Below are positions 52,413 to 61,462 of a stretch of DNA of 64,000 nt, one piece after another. Within the stretch, counting starts at the first letter, position 1. Every line of letters begins with the position of its first letter. Below the pieces are notes generated by a model. It was given only the letters and a program-made list of their open reading frames with translations. It searched no databases and was not told where the DNA came from. Both the position numbers and the translations under genes were made by a program. The DNA is from Marinobacter arenosus (lineage in GTDB: Bacteria > Pseudomonadota > Gammaproteobacteria > Pseudomonadales > Oleiphilaceae), in assembly GCF_019264345.1 (NCBI RefSeq), contig NZ_JAHVAO010000005.1, positions 35,415 to 99,414 on the forward strand, given 5' to 3'.

Positions 52413-54329
52413 ATGGCCGCAGCGAATCAGGACAGCTCCCGCCCGCACAACACCCGCGCGATCATGACGTTCCTTCGGGAGCATGCCCCCTTTTCCAGCA
52501 TGGACGACAATCACCTGGCGCATTTCGCTGAACACGCCACTCTGCGTTTCTACGCAGACGGCGATGAAGTGATTTCCCCGGACGACGGGGTGGTAACGCG
52601 GTTTTACATTGTTAAGCAGGGACGGATTCGCGGCGAACGCCACAACAAAAAGGAAGACCGGACCGATACCACCTTCGAAATCAGCCAGGGAGAGTGCTTT
52701 CCCCTGGCCGCGCTCATTGGCGAACGGCCCACCCGCACCCTGCACCGGGCGTCAGGCGACACATTCTGCCTGAGCATTGAACAGGACGCCTTTATCACCC
52801 TGTTCTCCGAAAGCGATCCGTTTCGGGACTTCTGCCTGCGGGGGGTGAGCAGCCTGCTGGATCAGGTCAACCAGCGAATCCAGTCCAGCGCCATGGCGTC
52901 GATCGGCTCCAGCAATACCCTGGACACGCCCCTGGAGCGCTATGCCCTCCGAAACCCGATTGTGTGCTCCCCGGACCTTCCGGTAAGAAAGGCGGTGGCA
53001 CGCATGCACGACAACAGCGTGGGCAGCATCATCGTCACCGACGACAACCGGCACCCGGCCGGCATCTTCACCCTCCGGGACCTGCGCACCATGATTGCCG
53101 AGGAGAAAGGTCCGCTGGACACGCCGATACGCCAGGTCATGACCCCGGATCCCTGCTGCCTGCCCGCCCACGCCGACGCCTTCGAGGCCGCCATGCTGAT
53201 GGCGGAGCACCACTTTGCCCACCTGTGTGTGGTCGATGATGAAAACCGCCTGATCGGCGTGGTATCGGAGCGGGACCTGTTTGCCCTGCAGCGGGTCGAT
53301 CTCGTCAACCTTGCGCGCACCATCGGCACCGCCACCCACCTGCGCACCCTGGTCAGCCTGAGAACCGATGTGTCGAGACTGGTCGATGCCATGCTGGCCC
53401 ACGGCGCAGATTCGGGCCAGGTGGTAAAAATCATCACCACCCTGAACGACGTCACCGTGCGTCGGGTGCTGGAACTCAACATCAAAAAGAACGACCCCGG
53501 CGTTCCGTTCACCTGGCTGACCTTCGGAAGTGAGGGCCGACAGGAACAAACCCTGTTAACCGACCAGGACAACGGCATCCTGTTCCAGACCCCAGAGGGC
53601 ATGACCGAGGACCAGGTTCGCGAGAAACTGCTCCCCTTCGCACAGACAGTGAACCAGGAACTCGCTGAGTGCGGTTTCACGCTGTGCAAGGGCAACATCA
53701 TGGCGAGCAATCCCAAGCTCTGCCTCAGCGATCGCGAATGGGACGACTGGTTCATCCGGTTTATCGACGCCTCGACACCACAGAACCTGGTCTACTCCTC
53801 CATTTTCCTGGACATGCGGGCCGTGTTCGGCCCCACCGAGCCACTGCACCGTCTTCTGGATAAGGTACTTTCCCGCATCCGCAAGAACGCCCTGTTCCAG
53901 AAAATGCTTGCCGGCAATGCGTTCCAGCGCAAACCACCACTGACCATGTTCCGCAACTTCCGCTACGTTTCCGATGGCAACAAGCACGCCCTCGATCTCA
54001 AGCGTCAGGGACTTGCCCCGTTCGTTGAATCGGTGCGGGTGTTTGCGCTCGCCAACGGCGTGGAAACGGCGAACACGCTGGAGCGAATGGACGAACTCGC
54101 CAGGAAAGGTGTATTCGACCCGAAAGATGCCAACGCATGGAAAGAGGGCTACAGCCTGATCCAGGCCATTCGCATGCGATCCCACCAGGAAATGCTGAAC
54201 CGGGGCGAGGAATTGACCAACTACATTGATCCGGACGACCTGAACCCGCTGGACCGGCGAATTCTGCGAGAGTCCTTCCGGCAGGCACAGCGTCTGCAAC
54301 AGAAACTGGAAGTCACCTACCAACTCTGA
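52413..54329 (+). CDS. DUF294 protein: cNMP-like, CBS pair, putative nucleotidyltransferase
   Basis: A 638-residue cytosolic multidomain protein. Residues about 18-135 form a cyclic-nucleotide-binding-like domain, and about 170-295 hold two CBS domains (VGSIIVTDDNRHPAGIFTLRDL; LCVVDDENRLIGVVSERDLF). Then comes a GlnD-like nucleotidyltransferase domain with GSEGR at 372-376 and the metal-binding pair Asp384/Asp386 in TDQDN, and a DUF294 C-terminal helical domain. Its target is unknown; the family is repeatedly linked to acetate/solute symporters and a DnaQ-like exonuclease, as here. It likely senses adenylate or cAMP-type ligands and modifies a partner (inference). It starts the plus-strand acetate-type block. 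Confidence 0.9.
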   Translation: MAAANQDSSRPHNTRAIMTFLREHAPFSSMDDNHLAHFAEHATLRFYADGDEVISPDDGVVTRFYIVKQGRIRGERHNKKEDRTDTTFEISQGECFPLAALIGERPTRTLHRASGDTFCLSIEQDAFITLFSESDPFRDFCLRGVSSLLDQVNQRIQSSAMASIGSSNTLDTPLERYALRNPIVCSPDLPVRKAVARMHDNSVGSIIVTDDNRHPAGIFTLRDLRTMIAEEKGPLDTPIRQVMTPDPCCLPAHADAFEAAMLMAEHHFAHLCVVDDENRLIGVVSERDLFALQRVDLVNLARTIGTATHLRTLVSLRTDVSRLVDAMLAHGADSGQVVKIITTLNDVTVRRVLELNIKKNDPGVPFTWLTFGSEGRQEQTLLTDQDNGILFQTPEGMTEDQVREKLLPFAQTVNQELAECGFTLCKGNIMASNPKLCLSDREWDDWFIRFIDASTPQNLVYSSIFLDMRAVFGPTEPLHRLLDKVLSRIRKNALFQKMLAGNAFQRKPPLTMFRNFRYVSDGNKHALDLKRQGLAPFVESVRVFALANGVETANTLERMDELARKGVFDPKDANAWKEGYSLIQAIRMRSHQEMLNRGEELTNYIDPDDLNPLDRRILRESFRQAQRLQQKLEVTYQL

Positions 54330-54344
54330 AGGCCGGCCTGAACC

Positions 54345-55052
54345 ATGCTTGAGCAGATCAGACAGTGGATAGAACGGCATCGCGGTGGCCGCGGTACCGG
54401 CCTTGATTCGGAAAACCTGCCAAACCCCAAAACCCCGGGCGACCAGCTGCTGTCAGACAGCCGCCTGATCGTCCTCGACCTCGAAACAACCGGGCTGAAT
54501 GCAGGCAAAGACGAGGTGATCGCGATTGGGGCCGTCGCCATTCGGGGCGGCGTCATTCACCTGGACGACCAGTTTGACCTGATATTGCGGCGCCCGGAAC
54601 TGGACATCACCGAAACGGTGCTGATCCACGGCATCGGCCACGAGGCCCTGACCCAGGGTCACGAAACCGAGGACGCCCTGCTCTACCTGCTGGAATGGAT
54701 GAACGGCGACCCGGTACTGGCGTACCACTCGGCGTTCGACCAGAAATTCCTTGAAAAAACCCTGCGCAGCCAGTTGGGCTACACCGCAAGCCATACCTGG
54801 ATGGACGCTGCGGACCTGTTACCCGTGTTCTTCCCGGACGCCAAACCCGGTGGAAAAGGACTGGACCACTGGGCCGATTTCTTTGGCCTGGAGGTCAGTG
54901 CCCGGCACAATGCCGCGGCCGATGCCCTCGCTACCGCCGAACTTACCCTGATCGCCCTGAACCGTGCACGAAAGGAAGGCATTAAGACTCTTAAGGAGCT
55001 TCACGACAAACTGCATTACCACCGCCGGCTGAAAAACATGCATCGGTTCTGA
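54345..55052 (+). CDS. DnaQ-like 3'-5' exonuclease
   Basis: A 235-residue DEDDh exonuclease. ExoI is VLDLETTGLNAGKD (Asp45, Glu47), ExoII is AYHSAFDQKFL, and ExoIII is HNAAADALATAEL with the His-x4-Asp signature. It lacks polymerase or helicase domains. It is not the DnaQ proofreading subunit by context: the gene follows the DUF294 gene by 15 bp and precedes the symporter genes, an association recurrent in Vibrio and Pseudomonas-like genomes. Substrate unknown; it may process RNA, DNA or a nucleotide made by its partner. Confidence 0.87.
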   Translation: MLEQIRQWIERHRGGRGTGLDSENLPNPKTPGDQLLSDSRLIVLDLETTGLNAGKDEVIAIGAVAIRGGVIHLDDQFDLILRRPELDITETVLIHGIGHEALTQGHETEDALLYLLEWMNGDPVLAYHSAFDQKFLEKTLRSQLGYTASHTWMDAADLLPVFFPDAKPGGKGLDHWADFFGLEVSARHNAAADALATAELTLIALNRARKEGIKTLKELHDKLHYHRRLKNMHRF

Positions 55053-55092
55053 ACAATTACGGATCGGGACTCACAGAAAGGTCGAAATCGGC

Positions 55093-55122
55093 GGCAAATG
55101 ACTGAGAATTAGACCTTTTGCC
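55093..55122. promoter_or_regulatory. Inverted repeat in the leader of the symporter operon
   Basis: The 211-bp gap before the DUF4212 gene is AT-rich. GGCAAA (55093-55098) and TTTGCC (55117-55122) form an inverted repeat 18 bp apart, a possible regulator site. A TACTAT and AT-rich stretch near 55178-55196 could be a -10 region. No activator site is recognised with certainty. Confidence 0.3.
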
Positions 55123-55263
55123 AATATCTATCTATCCCTTGACCGGTAAAGTCAGATATGACACCAAGTCGGAGAGTTACTATATGAATAATAAATTCTC
55201 TATCCGGAAAACCACATATAAAAAACACCCAACCTCCACAACAACAACACAGGAGTGAATCCT

Positions 55264-55527
55264 ATGTCAGGTCATAGCTACGACGCTGAAAACTACTGGA
55301 AGGCGAACCTGCGCCTGATAATCGGGAGCCTGGTCATCTGGGCCCTCGTATCTTACGGCTTTGCCATTCTTCTCCGCCCCATGCTGGCTGGTATTCCCGT
55401 CGGTGGAACGGACCTGGGCTTCTGGTTTGCCCAGCAAGGTTCCATTCTCACGTTCATCGCCCTGATTTTTCACTACGCGTGGCGCATGAACAAGATCGAC
55501 GAAAAATTCGGCGTGCACGAGGAGTAA
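55264..55527 (+). CDS. DUF4212 membrane subunit of the solute symporter
   Basis: An 87-residue membrane protein with two helices (about 20-42 and 57-77). It matches DUF4212, the small partner encoded directly before VC_2705-type sodium/solute symporters. YWKANLRLIIGSLVIWALVS and LGFWFAQQGSILTFIALIF are typical. AGGAG is placed eight bases before the ATG at 55264. Its 3' end carries the Shine-Dalgarno (GAGGAG) of the symporter gene, which starts six bases later, so the two are surely made together. Confidence 0.92.
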   Translation: MSGHSYDAENYWKANLRLIIGSLVIWALVSYGFAILLRPMLAGIPVGGTDLGFWFAQQGSILTFIALIFHYAWRMNKIDEKFGVHEE

Positions 55528-55533
55528 GAACGA

Positions 55534-57300
55534 ATGAGCCAATTTGCTATCAACATCATCTTCGTAGGGGGCTCATTCCTCCTCTACATCCTGATTGCTA
55601 TCTGGGCGAAAGCCGGTAGCACCAAGGACTTCTACGTCGCTGGCGGCGGCGTTCATCCGATCACCAATGGTATGGCGATCGGTGCAGACTGGATGTCAGC
55701 GGCATCCTTCATATCCATGGCGGGCCTGATTGCCGCCGGTGGTTATGCCAACTCCACCTTCCTCATGGGTTGGACCGGTGGCTATGTGCTACTCGCCATG
55801 TTGCTTGCCCCGTACCTGCGGAAATTTGGCAAGTTCACTGTGCCCGAGTTCATCGGTGACCGCTTCTACAGCAAGAATGCGCGTCTGGTGGCCGTTATCT
55901 GTCTGATCGTGGCTTCCGTAACCTACGTAATCGGCCAGATGGCGGGTGCTGGTGTTGCGTTCTCCCGCTTCCTGGAAGTTGACGCCACCATGGGTCTGAT
56001 GATCGCGGCCGTTGTGGTCTTTATCTACGCGGTACTCGGTGGTATGAAAGGGATCACCTACACCCAGGTGGCCCAGTACTGTGTCCTGATCATCGCCTAC
56101 ACCATCCCTGCGGTGTTTATCTCCCTGCAGCTGACCGGCAATGCCATTCCGGGCCTCGGCCTGTTCTCCACCCACGTGGATTCCGGCATGCCACTGCTCA
56201 GCAAGCTGAACCAGGTCATCACCGACCTCGGCTTCAACGAGTACACGGCGGATGTGGACAACAAGCTGAACATGGTTCTGTTTACCCTGTCCCTGATGAT
56301 TGGTACTGCGGGCCTGCCGCACGTCATCATCCGCTTCTTCACCGTACCCAAGGTTGCTGACGCTCGCTGGTCTGCCGGCTGGGCTCTGGTGTTCATCGCC
56401 CTGCTGTACCTGACAGCGCCTGCGGTTGCTTCCATGGCACGTCTGAACCTGATGACCACCATCTACCCGGACGGCACCTCCGCACAGCCGATCCAGTACG
56501 ATGATCGTCCGAACTGGGTGAGGGAGTGGGAAGTTACCGGCCTGATCCAGTTCGAAGACAAGAACAACGATGGCCGCATCCAGCTGTATAACGACAGCCC
56601 GGCCTTCGAATCCGAAGCTCAGGCACGCGGCTGGGAAGGTAACGAGCTGGTTGTTAACCGGGACATCCTGGTACTGGCCAACCCTGAAATTGCCAACCTT
56701 CCGGGCTGGGTTATCGGTCTGATTGCAGCAGGTGGTCTCGCCGCGGCACTGTCCACAGCGGCAGGTCTGTTGCTGGCGATCTCCTCCGCGGTCAGCCACG
56801 ACCTGATCAAGGGTTCCATTAACCCGAACATCACGGAAAAGGGCGAACTGCTCGCAGCGCGGATATCCATGGCGGTCGCCATCGTGGTTGCCACCTGGCT
56901 TGGGGCGAATCCTCCCGGCTTTGCGGCACAGGTTGTGGCACTGGCATTCGGTATCGCCGCTGCATCCCTGTTCCCGGCGCTGATGATGGGTATCTTCTCC
57001 AAGCGGGTTAACAACACCGGTGCGATTGCAGGCATGCTGACCGGTCTGGGCTTCACCCTCGCGTACATCTTCGTGTACAAGGGCTGGCTGTTCATTCCGG
57101 GCACCAACAACCTGCCAGACACTCCGGAAAACTGGGTACTGGGCATTTCCCCGCTGTCCATCGGCGCGGTTGGTGCAATCGTCAACTTTGCGGTAGCCTT
57201 CATTGTATCCAACGCAACTGAAGAACCGCCCGTTGAGATTCAGGAGCTGGTTGAAAGCGTCCGTTACCCCCGTGGTGCCGGTCAGGCTCAAGACCACTAA
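55534..57300 (+). CDS. actP: Sodium/acetate-type symporter (ActP-like, SSS family)
   Basis: A 588-residue solute:sodium symporter with about 13 membrane helices. FYVAGGGVHPITNGMAIGADWMSAASFI is the SSS/ActP signature in helix 2, and LAAALSTAAGLLLAISSAV lies in helix 9 (Na2 site region). An extra hydrophilic loop around residues 310-375, rich in Asp/Asn/Glu, is typical of the VC_2705 subfamily. Family members import acetate and other short monocarboxylates; the gene context with a CrbS-type sensor supports acetate. A strong terminator follows. Confidence 0.88.
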   Translation: MSQFAINIIFVGGSFLLYILIAIWAKAGSTKDFYVAGGGVHPITNGMAIGADWMSAASFISMAGLIAAGGYANSTFLMGWTGGYVLLAMLLAPYLRKFGKFTVPEFIGDRFYSKNARLVAVICLIVASVTYVIGQMAGAGVAFSRFLEVDATMGLMIAAVVVFIYAVLGGMKGITYTQVAQYCVLIIAYTIPAVFISLQLTGNAIPGLGLFSTHVDSGMPLLSKLNQVITDLGFNEYTADVDNKLNMVLFTLSLMIGTAGLPHVIIRFFTVPKVADARWSAGWALVFIALLYLTAPAVASMARLNLMTTIYPDGTSAQPIQYDDRPNWVREWEVTGLIQFEDKNNDGRIQLYNDSPAFESEAQARGWEGNELVVNRDILVLANPEIANLPGWVIGLIAAGGLAAALSTAAGLLLAISSAVSHDLIKGSINPNITEKGELLAARISMAVAIVVATWLGANPPGFAAQVVALAFGIAAASLFPALMMGIFSKRVNNTGAIAGMLTGLGFTLAYIFVYKGWLFIPGTNNLPDTPENWVLGISPLSIGAVGAIVNFAVAFIVSNATEEPPVEIQELVESVRYPRGAGQAQDH

Positions 57301-57341
57301 GCTACAACCCGACCTGATTCATTGAACTGACAGGTTGTACT

Positions 57342-57378
57342 GAACGGGCTTCCTCGATGAGGGAGCCCGTTCTTTTTT
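57342..57378 (+). terminator. Intrinsic terminator after the symporter gene
   Basis: A 14-bp stem (57342-57355 with 57359-57372, one G-T pair, 3-nt loop) is followed by six T residues (57373-57378). It is only 14 bp ahead of the next ATG, so the downstream genes need their own promoter or read-through. Confidence 0.92.
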
Positions 57379-57392
57379 GAGGAAACGATTGT

Positions 57393-57899
57393 ATGTTCTG
57401 GACCTTTGTCGCCACTGTATTCTGCGGCCTGGGCGCTGCCGGTATTGCCCTTGGCATCCGCACAGTCACCCGCAATAGAGCCCCGAAGTGGATTATCCCG
57501 GTGTTTGCCGGAATGGGGATGCTCGGCTACCTGATTTACGGTGAATACACCTGGTATGACCACAAGAAAACCCTGCTTCCGGACGAGGCGGTTGTCGTCA
57601 ACACTGAATCCGACAGCATTCTCTGGCGTCCCTGGACCTTTGTCTTCCCCTATGTCACCGCATTCTCGACCGTGGATACCAAAAGCATTAGCCACGATAC
57701 CTCCAACTCGGATATTGTCCGCTTTACCCTGTATCGCTTCGAACAGAAAATGACTGACGCCGTGTCACACCGGATCCACATTCTCAACTGCGAATCCCGG
57801 GAACTGGTTCCACTGGGCTCCGACGGTACGCCCCGGGTGGATAATATGAAGGTACTCGGTACCTCCGACACTCTGCTGAAAACAGTCTGCACCGGTTGA
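57393..57899 (+). CDS. Small membrane protein of unknown function
   Basis: A 168-residue protein with two N-terminal hydrophobic segments (about 3-25 and 34-50) and a soluble C-terminal part of about 115 residues, probably periplasmic. That part contains WRPWTFVFPYVTAFSTVDTK and two cysteines (NCES, VCTG) that could form a disulfide. I do not recognise the family. It has a clear GAGGAAA Shine-Dalgarno and lies between the symporter and the hybrid kinase gene, so a role as accessory of either is possible. Confidence 0.72.
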   Translation: MFWTFVATVFCGLGAAGIALGIRTVTRNRAPKWIIPVFAGMGMLGYLIYGEYTWYDHKKTLLPDEAVVVNTESDSILWRPWTFVFPYVTAFSTVDTKSISHDTSNSDIVRFTLYRFEQKMTDAVSHRIHILNCESRELVPLGSDGTPRVDNMKVLGTSDTLLKTVCTG

Positions 57900-57943
57900 A
57901 GGGCCGGTAGCACAATGCCCGCACCCGATGGAATCGCTTTACC

Positions 57944-60900
57944 ATGATTAGTGCCTGGCTGCTGGTTTTAATCTCTTTCACCTACATCTCGATTCTGTTT
58001 GTCATCGCCTGGGCCGGTGACAAACACCCGGGACTCTACCGCCGCCGCCTGGCGCGCACGCACATCTATGCGCTCTCTCTGGCGGTTTACTTCACCTCCT
58101 GGACCTTCTACGGCGCGGTTGGCCGGGCGACCCAGGAAGGGCTGGGCTTCCTGCCCATCTATCTCGGGCCACTGCTCGTCTTCCTGTTCGGTGCGCCCCT
58201 GCTGCGCCGCATCATCTACATCAGCAAGCGCAATAACAGTACCTCCATTGCCGATTTCATTGCCTCCCGATACGGCAAATCGCAGCTCCTGGCCGCGATG
58301 ATTGCCACCTTCGCCCTGATCGGAAGCGTGCCCTACATCGCGCTTCAGCTGAAAGCGATCTCCATGGGTTTCAACGTCCTGTCCGAGACCGGCACTGGAT
58401 CTTCAGAACTCAGCACCGTGGCGTGGAATGACTCGGCCTGGTACATCACCCTCGCGCTGGCCGTCTTTACCGTGCTGTTCGGCACTCGCCACCTGGAATC
58501 CACGGAACACCACCGGGGCATGATTCAGGCGGTTGCCTTCGAATCACTGATCAAGCTGGTCGCCTTCGTGGCCGTAGGGCTGTTCGTCGGATATGGTCTT
58601 TATGGCGGATTTGGCGATTTGCTGGACCGGGCACGTGACGCCGACCTCATCAGCACCCTGACCACGGATGGGCTCGAAACCCCGGCGTTCATTACCCAGA
58701 CGCTGGTGGCCATGCTGGCCATCATCTGCCTGCCCCGACAGTTTCACGTCATGGTGGTCGAGAATACCGATCATCGGGATTTCGAGGTTGCCCGCTGGGC
58801 CATGCCGATCTATCTGGTTGTCGCCAGCGCGTTCGTGCTGCCGATTGCCGCTGCCGGCCTGCTGGCGCCTGAAGCCGCTAACGTCAACCCCGACATCCTG
58901 ATCCTGCAACTGCCGATCATGGCGGGCGAGGAATGGCTGGCGATCCTGGCGTTCCTCGGCGGAGGCTCCGCGGCTGCGGCCATGGTCATTGTCTGTTCGG
59001 TCGCGATCGCGACCATGGTCAGCAACGAAATCATCATGCCGGCCCTGTTGAAGTTCTTCCGCCCGGGAATGAACCGGCGCGCGGACCTGAGCTATCTGCT
59101 GCTGAGCATCCGCCGTGTCGCCATCTTTGTGGTTCTGCTCACCGCTTATGGCTTCTATCGCATGGCAGGCGAGGACTACAGCCTGACCGCCTTCGGGCTC
59201 CTCTCCTTTGCCGCCGCTGCCCAGTTTGGTCCGGCTCTGGTGGGGGGCATTATCTGGCGCCGCGGCAATTACATGGGCGCCGTCTGGGGCCTGGCTCTGG
59301 GTTTCCTGATGTGGTGCTACACGCTTCTGCTGCCGGCACTCGCGTCCACCGGATGGGTGACCGACACCCTGATCAACCAGGGCCTCTGGGGGTTGAGCTG
59401 GACCCGTCCAACGGCCCTGTTCGGGTCGGACCTGGACCAGATCAGCCATGGCATTATCTGGAGTCTCGGGATCAATACCCTGACCTACACCGTCCTGTCG
59501 ATGCTGACGCGCCAGCGGGTGCGGGAAAAGATCCAGATTGCTTCGTTCTTCCACGATCCTCAACCCAAGGCAGAAACCGCTCAACATCAAAGCTGGCAGG
59601 GCGAGATCCTGACCTCGGATCTGCAGGCGCTGACGGACCGGTTCATGGGCGAGGAGCGTTCGGAAACCATTTTCCGCAATTACGAACGCCGCAATGCCAT
59701 TCGCCTGCATCCGCACCGCCCGGCCTCCGGCCACCTGATGAAGTACATAGAACGCCAGTTAGCCTCGGTGATTGGGGCGTCCACGGCCCGCGTGGTTCTG
59801 GAATCGACCCTCACAGGTCGCGACATGCAGATCGAGGACGTCGTCAGCATCGTCGACGAAGCCTCCCAGGCCATGACCTTCAGTCGTGAGCTGTTGCAGT
59901 CGGCCATCGAGAACATCAGTCTCGGGGTGTCGGTGGTCAACCACCAGCAGCAACTGGTGGTGTGGAACCATCGTTACCTGGAACTGTTCACCTACCCCAA
60001 GGGATTCGTCCGGGTTGGCCGCCCGGTGGAAGACCTGATGCGTTACAACCTGACGAACGCCAACCTGTCTGCCCGACGCATCGATGACATCGTCTCCAAC
60101 CGCTGCGCCAGCATGCGGGAAGGCAAACCAATGTCCTACGAACGCCAGCGCCCGGACGGCACCGTTCTGAGGGTTGATGGCAGCCCGATTCCGGGTGGCG
60201 GCTATGTCACCACTTTCCAGGACATCACAGCCATGCGCCGAACCGAACAGGCGCTGAAAGAGACCAATATCTACCTGGAGCAACGGGTCAAGGAACGAAC
60301 CCAGGAATTGCAGGTCATCAACGAGCAGATGCTCAAGGCAAAGTCGGTCGCGGAACAGGCAAACCAGAGTAAAACCCGATTCCTGGCCTCGGCCAGTCAC
60401 GACCTTCTGCAGCCCCTGAACGCGGCTCGCCTGTTTACCTCGGCCCTAGCCGGCAAATCCTCCGATAACGAAACCAAGGATCTGGTTGATCACATCGACA
60501 GTTCCCTGGGCGCCGCCGAGGAAATCATCAGTACCCTGCTGGACATCTCCAAACTGGACGCCGGGGCACTGGAACCGGACATTGGCGTTTTTCCCGTTAA
60601 CGACATCCTTCGCCACCTGGCGACGGACTTTTCCGCCATCGCCAAGGATCAAGGGCTGGACCTGCACGTCGTCCCCAGTTCTGCCTGGGTCCGCTCAGAC
60701 GCCAAACTGTTGCGTCGGGTGGTGCAGAATTTCCTCTCCAACGCCATACGCTATACGCCCAAAGGAAAAATACTGCTCGGCTGCCGCCGGCTCAAAGGCT
60801 ATATCCGGATCGATGTGTGGGATACCGGCCCGGGTATTCCGGAAGACCAGGTTGCCCATATCTTTGAAGAGTTCCGGCGCTTTCATGCCGGCCGAGACAA

Positions 60901-61462
60901 AAAAGGCCTGGGCCTGGGGCTGGCCATTGTCGACCGGATCAGTGGCATGCTCAATCACCCGGTGACCGTGCACTCAATCCAGGGCCGTGGCAGTCTGTTC
61001 GGTATCACCGTTCCGATAGCCGCTCCGGAAACGCGCGAGCCCGCCAGTGCCAAACCATCGGCGGGTTCCCGGCGCGTTTCCAGCCTGGGTGGCCTGCACG
61101 CGCTGTGTATCGACAACGATCCCGCCATTCTCCAGGGCATGGTGGCGCTATTGGGCAACTGGAAATGCGATGTGACAGCAGCAGAGAGCCTGGACGATGC
61201 GTTTGAGAAACTTGATGGTCGTACCCCGGAAATCATTCTGGCCGACTATCAGCTGGACGATAACAAGAACGGCCTGGATGCCATGGACAGGCTTCGCGAA
61301 GCGGTCAGCACTGACATTCCGGGCATACTGATAACCGGCTACATGGCGCCTGAGGTTCGCGAAGACGCCGTAAGCCGCGGCTACCATATTCTCTACAAGC
61401 CCGTTAAGCCGGCGGCACTCCGAGCCCTGGTCAACAAGTTACTCAAGCAGAAACGGTCATGA
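57944..61462 (+). CDS. CrbS-type hybrid sensor histidine kinase with transporter domain
   Basis: A 1172-residue sensor. Residues about 1-520 form an SLC5/SSS-like transporter domain with about 13 helices. A STAC-like linker (about 530-660), a PAS domain (about 665-770), a coiled coil and a HisKA domain with His819 (SASHDLLQPLN) follow. Next come an HATPase domain (NFLSNAIRYTPKG, DTGPGIPEDQ, KGLGLGLAIVDR) and a C-terminal receiver with Asp1101 (LADYQLD) and Lys1152. This is the architecture of CrbS/MxtR, which controls acetyl-CoA synthetase in Vibrio and Pseudomonas. Its TGA overlaps the ATG of the next gene, a receiver-TPR protein, instead of a LuxR-type regulator. Confidence 0.92.
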   Translation: MISAWLLVLISFTYISILFVIAWAGDKHPGLYRRRLARTHIYALSLAVYFTSWTFYGAVGRATQEGLGFLPIYLGPLLVFLFGAPLLRRIIYISKRNNSTSIADFIASRYGKSQLLAAMIATFALIGSVPYIALQLKAISMGFNVLSETGTGSSELSTVAWNDSAWYITLALAVFTVLFGTRHLESTEHHRGMIQAVAFESLIKLVAFVAVGLFVGYGLYGGFGDLLDRARDADLISTLTTDGLETPAFITQTLVAMLAIICLPRQFHVMVVENTDHRDFEVARWAMPIYLVVASAFVLPIAAAGLLAPEAANVNPDILILQLPIMAGEEWLAILAFLGGGSAAAAMVIVCSVAIATMVSNEIIMPALLKFFRPGMNRRADLSYLLLSIRRVAIFVVLLTAYGFYRMAGEDYSLTAFGLLSFAAAAQFGPALVGGIIWRRGNYMGAVWGLALGFLMWCYTLLLPALASTGWVTDTLINQGLWGLSWTRPTALFGSDLDQISHGIIWSLGINTLTYTVLSMLTRQRVREKIQIASFFHDPQPKAETAQHQSWQGEILTSDLQALTDRFMGEERSETIFRNYERRNAIRLHPHRPASGHLMKYIERQLASVIGASTARVVLESTLTGRDMQIEDVVSIVDEASQAMTFSRELLQSAIENISLGVSVVNHQQQLVVWNHRYLELFTYPKGFVRVGRPVEDLMRYNLTNANLSARRIDDIVSNRCASMREGKPMSYERQRPDGTVLRVDGSPIPGGGYVTTFQDITAMRRTEQALKETNIYLEQRVKERTQELQVINEQMLKAKSVAEQANQSKTRFLASASHDLLQPLNAARLFTSALAGKSSDNETKDLVDHIDSSLGAAEEIISTLLDISKLDAGALEPDIGVFPVNDILRHLATDFSAIAKDQGLDLHVVPSSAWVRSDAKLLRRVVQNFLSNAIRYTPKGKILLGCRRLKGYIRIDVWDTGPGIPEDQVAHIFEEFRRFHAGRDKKGLGLGLAIVDRISGMLNHPVTVHSIQGRGSLFGITVPIAAPETREPASAKPSAGSRRVSSLGGLHALCIDNDPAILQGMVALLGNWKCDVTAAESLDDAFEKLDGRTPEIILADYQLDDNKNGLDAMDRLREAVSTDIPGILITGYMAPEVREDAVSRGYHILYKPVKPAALRALVNKLLKQKRS

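Noticed and set aside
55053..55263. A sigma54 promoter before the symporter operon
   Set aside because: No GG/GC pair with the -24/-12 spacing was found in the AT-rich leader.
55789..57297. A 502-codon open frame opposite the symporter gene, rich in Gln, His and Asp
   Set aside because: Composition is what the reverse complement of a hydrophobic transporter gene gives; it has no family resemblance.
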